A stretch of 64,000 nucleotides of DNA from Bin5 sp022821545 (GTDB lineage: Bacteria > Chloroflexota > Anaerolineae > Caldilineales > Caldilineaceae), in contig CAXXLO010000002.1 in assembly GCA_963664085.2 (NCBI GenBank), positions 3,224,001 through 3,288,000 of the forward strand, read 5' to 3'. This document shows, in pieces, positions 62,303 to 64,000 of this stretch. The position numbers and the translations under genes are program-made. The first letter of the stretch is position 1. Each line of letters starts with the position of its first letter. The notes under the pieces are model-generated. The model made no database searches, was not told where the DNA came from, and saw nothing but the letters and a program-made list of their open reading frames with translations.

Positions 62303-63301
62303 TTGAGCGAGGACCTTCCCAACCCTTCAGTCACATTTCTCGACCGCGAACTGCCCTCGCCGCTCGTGCTCGCAAGCGGCATCTGGGGCACCACCGTCAG
62401 CCTGCTCGAACGGGCCGCCAACCAGGGCTGCGGCGCCGTAACCGCCAAGAGCTGCGGCCCCGAGGCGCGCGCAGGCCATGTCAACCCCTCCTGCATCGAC
62501 TGGGGCGGCGGCCTGCTCAATGCCATCGGTCTGGCGAATCCGGGTGTCGCTGAGGAAATCGGGCTGCTCCGGGAGGCCAAGGCCCGCCTCCAACCGCGCG
62601 GCGTCGCCGTTATCGCCAGTATCTTCGCCGGAACGGCCTCCGAGTTCGGTGACGTCGCCCGCCGCATCGCCTCTGCCGATCCCGACTTTCTTGAGATCAA
62701 CATCTCCTGTCCCAATGTCGAGGACAGTTTCGGAGAGCCCTTCGCCGCCAACCCCGACGCCGCCGCCGCCGTCACCGGCTGCGTAAAGCAGGCCGTAGCA
62801 GGTCACGACATCCCCGTCATCGTCAAACTCGCGCCCAACGTGCCCAGCGTGGGCCGCATCGCCCAGGCCGCGGTCCACGCCGGCGCCGACGCGCTCTGCG
62901 CCATCAACACAATGCCCGGTCTCGTCCTCGATCCCTTCAGCGGCCAGCCCGTCCTCGCCAACCGCAGCGGCGGCATCAGCGGCCCCGCCCTCAAACCAAT
63001 CGCGCTCAAAGCCGTCTACGACGCCCGCAAAGCCTGCCCCCACACGCCGATCATCGGTACCGGCGGCGTCAGCGACGGCCAGGACGCCGTTGAAATGCTC
63101 ATGGCCGGCGCCACCGTTGTCGGCGTCGGCAGCGCCATCTACCAGCGCGGCCCCGACGCCCTCCGCGACATCCACGCCGAGCTCCGGCAGTGGATGGCTG
63201 CCCAAAACATAGCCTGCATCGCCGACCTCCAGGACCGCGCCCACAGCGAGCCGCTCTACGCAACATCACCCTCCACACCGCCCGCGCCCTCTGCTCACTA
63301 A
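62303..63301 (+). CDS. pyrD: Dihydroorotate dehydrogenase (class 1)
   Basis: A 332-residue FMN enzyme oxidising dihydroorotate to orotate. PLVLASGIWGTTVSLLE, GCGAVTAKSCGPEARAGH, INISCPNVED (the Cys of class 1 as catalytic base), VIVKLAPNV, and LANRSGGISGPALKPIAL then GTGGVSDGQDAVEMLMAGATVVGVGSAIY are in the standard order. TTG 62303 has GGAGAG upstream. The class 1B partner PyrK is not adjacent; the last 20 residues, Ser/Pro/Ala-rich, are not conserved. Convergent with queA. Confidence 0.9.
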   Translation: MSEDLPNPSVTFLDRELPSPLVLASGIWGTTVSLLERAANQGCGAVTAKSCGPEARAGHVNPSCIDWGGGLLNAIGLANPGVAEEIGLLREAKARLQPRGVAVIASIFAGTASEFGDVARRIASADPDFLEINISCPNVEDSFGEPFAANPDAAAAVTGCVKQAVAGHDIPVIVKLAPNVPSVGRIAQAAVHAGADALCAINTMPGLVLDPFSGQPVLANRSGGISGPALKPIALKAVYDARKACPHTPIIGTGGVSDGQDAVEMLMAGATVVGVGSAIYQRGPDALRDIHAELRQWMAAQNIACIADLQDRAHSEPLYATSPSTPPAPSAH

Positions 63302-63346
63302 TGGCTGCGCAATAATGGATCCAGCCCGGACCTGTCGGCCCTTGCC

Positions 63347-64000
63347 TCACAGGATCAGCATCGCATCTCCGAAGCTGTAAAAGCGATAGCCCTCCGCCTT
63401 TGCCTCTTCATACGTCCTCAAGAGAATCTGCCGGCCCGCATCGAGATCCTCCGGGTGCGCCTGACCCACAAACGCGCTCACCAGCATCAGCAGCGAAGAC
63501 CGCGGCAGATGAAAATTCGTCAGCAGCGCGTCCACCGCCCGGAAACGGTATCCGGGATAGATAAACAGATCGACCTCGCCCGTGAAAGGAACGACCGCCT
63601 CCCGCCCCCGGGCCGGTTCGTAACCATCCACACGCCTGGCAGTAGTGGCGCAGAATTCCAGCACGCGCGTCGAAGTGGTGCCTACCGCAAAAACGCGCCC
63701 TCCCTGCCTCCCAACCGCATTGACGGCCCCCGCCGCCTTCACCGTCAGCTCCGCCCACTCCCTGTGAATCCGATGGTCCGCCACCCGTTCCGCCGTGACC
63801 GGCCCGAACGTATCCAGCCCCACGTGCAAAGTGATCGTCTCCCACCCGACGCCCATTCCGCTCAGTCTCCGCAGCAGTTCCGGCGTGAAATGCAGACCCG
63901 CCGTTGGCGCCGCCGCGCTGCCTTCAGGTCGGCTGTACACCGTCTGATAACGACCCCTGTCGCCTGCAAAGCCGCTGATGTACGGCGGCAGAGGCAGCTC
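63347..64000 (-). CDS. queA: tRNA ribosyltransferase-isomerase QueA (3' part, truncated by window edge)
   Basis: The frame is open to base 64000, giving 217 C-terminal residues of QueA, which builds the epoxyqueuosine precursor on tRNA using S-adenosylmethionine. Visible are ELPLPPYI, RYQTVYSRPEGSAAAPTAGLHFT (SAM and active-site region), ITLHVGLDTFGPV, GTTSTRVLE and VDALLTNFHLPRSSLLMLVSAFVG. The N-terminal part lies outside the window. Ends at 63347, convergent with pyrD. Confidence 0.95.
   Translation of the reverse strand, partial: ELPLPPYISGFAGDRGRYQTVYSRPEGSAAAPTAGLHFTPELLRRLSGMGVGWETITLHVGLDTFGPVTAERVADHRIHREWAELTVKAAGAVNAVGRQGGRVFAVGTTSTRVLEFCATTARRVDGYEPARGREAVVPFTGEVDLFIYPGYRFRAVDALLTNFHLPRSSLLMLVSAFVGQAHPEDLDAGRQILLRTYEEAKAEGYRFYSFGDAMLIL

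Overview
The window looks like a chromosomal segment of an uncultivated Chloroflexota bacterium, probably Caldilineaceae/Anaerolineae-like. This is an inference from gene content and protein style, not from a marker gene. The supporting signs are Tat-plus-lipobox sugar-binding proteins, CUT1 permeases without a dedicated ATPase, a PyrF-PyrE fusion, a CarD regulator, many Gfo/Idh/MocA oxidoreductases, a Uma2 protein and DinB-like proteins. Most of the DNA is GC-rich. The first 2.4 kb is visibly more AT-rich and looks like an accessory insertion.

Layout. 1-2.7 kb: the tail of an unknown gene, then a two-gene operon that I read as a Pycsar anti-phage system (a class III nucleotidyl cyclase and a three-helix membrane effector), a cluster of short palindromic repeats, and a decayed IS3-family element. 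Another IS-end-like sequence lies on the other side of the defence genes. 2.7-10.2 kb: a DprA-like protein, a tiny peptide gene with its own promoter and terminator, a double GNAT acetyltransferase, purine nucleoside phosphorylase, an FAD oxidoreductase, an HpcH/HpaI aldolase, an MFS transporter and a DUF6504-like protein. 10.2-13.4 kb: a large secreted glycoside-hydrolase-like protein.

13.6-28.1 kb, minus strand: a myo-inositol catabolism locus. In transcription order it holds two DinB paralogues, iolB, iolC, iolE, a wrecked sugar ABC transporter fossil, an SDR dehydrogenase, an iolG-like gene, iolD, a Uma2 gene, iolA/mmsA, two further Gfo/Idh/MocA genes and iolG. Together these convert inositol through inosose, diketoinositol, 5-deoxyglucuronate and DKG to DKG-phosphate, and dispose of malonate semialdehyde. 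The DKG-phosphate aldolase (IolJ) is not in the window.

28.2-41 kb: small signalling and metabolic genes (P-loop kinase, SpoIIE-like phosphatase, enolase-superfamily enzyme, quinone oxidoreductase, LMW phosphatase, methyltransferase), a 759-residue 6-phosphofructokinase with the tandem architecture of animal and fungal enzymes, an MBL hydrolase, a membrane TPR-like protein, tRNA-Arg(TCT), ThuA, a Gfo/Idh/MocA enzyme and Maf. 41-52 kb: RsgA, a UvrD/PcrA helicase, an AI-2E-type membrane protein fused to mannose-6-phosphate isomerase, a nitroreductase, an AlkA-like glycosylase, CarD, a DppA-like peptidase, an RmlD-like reductase and a small membrane protein.

52-60.7 kb: a carbohydrate-uptake cluster (PhyH dioxygenase, sulfatase, two paralogous solute-binding lipoproteins separated by a terminator, two permeases, a DapA/NanA-type lyase). 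60.7-64 kb: pyrFE and pyrD, then the 3' part of queA running off the right edge. No rRNA or CRISPR array was seen.
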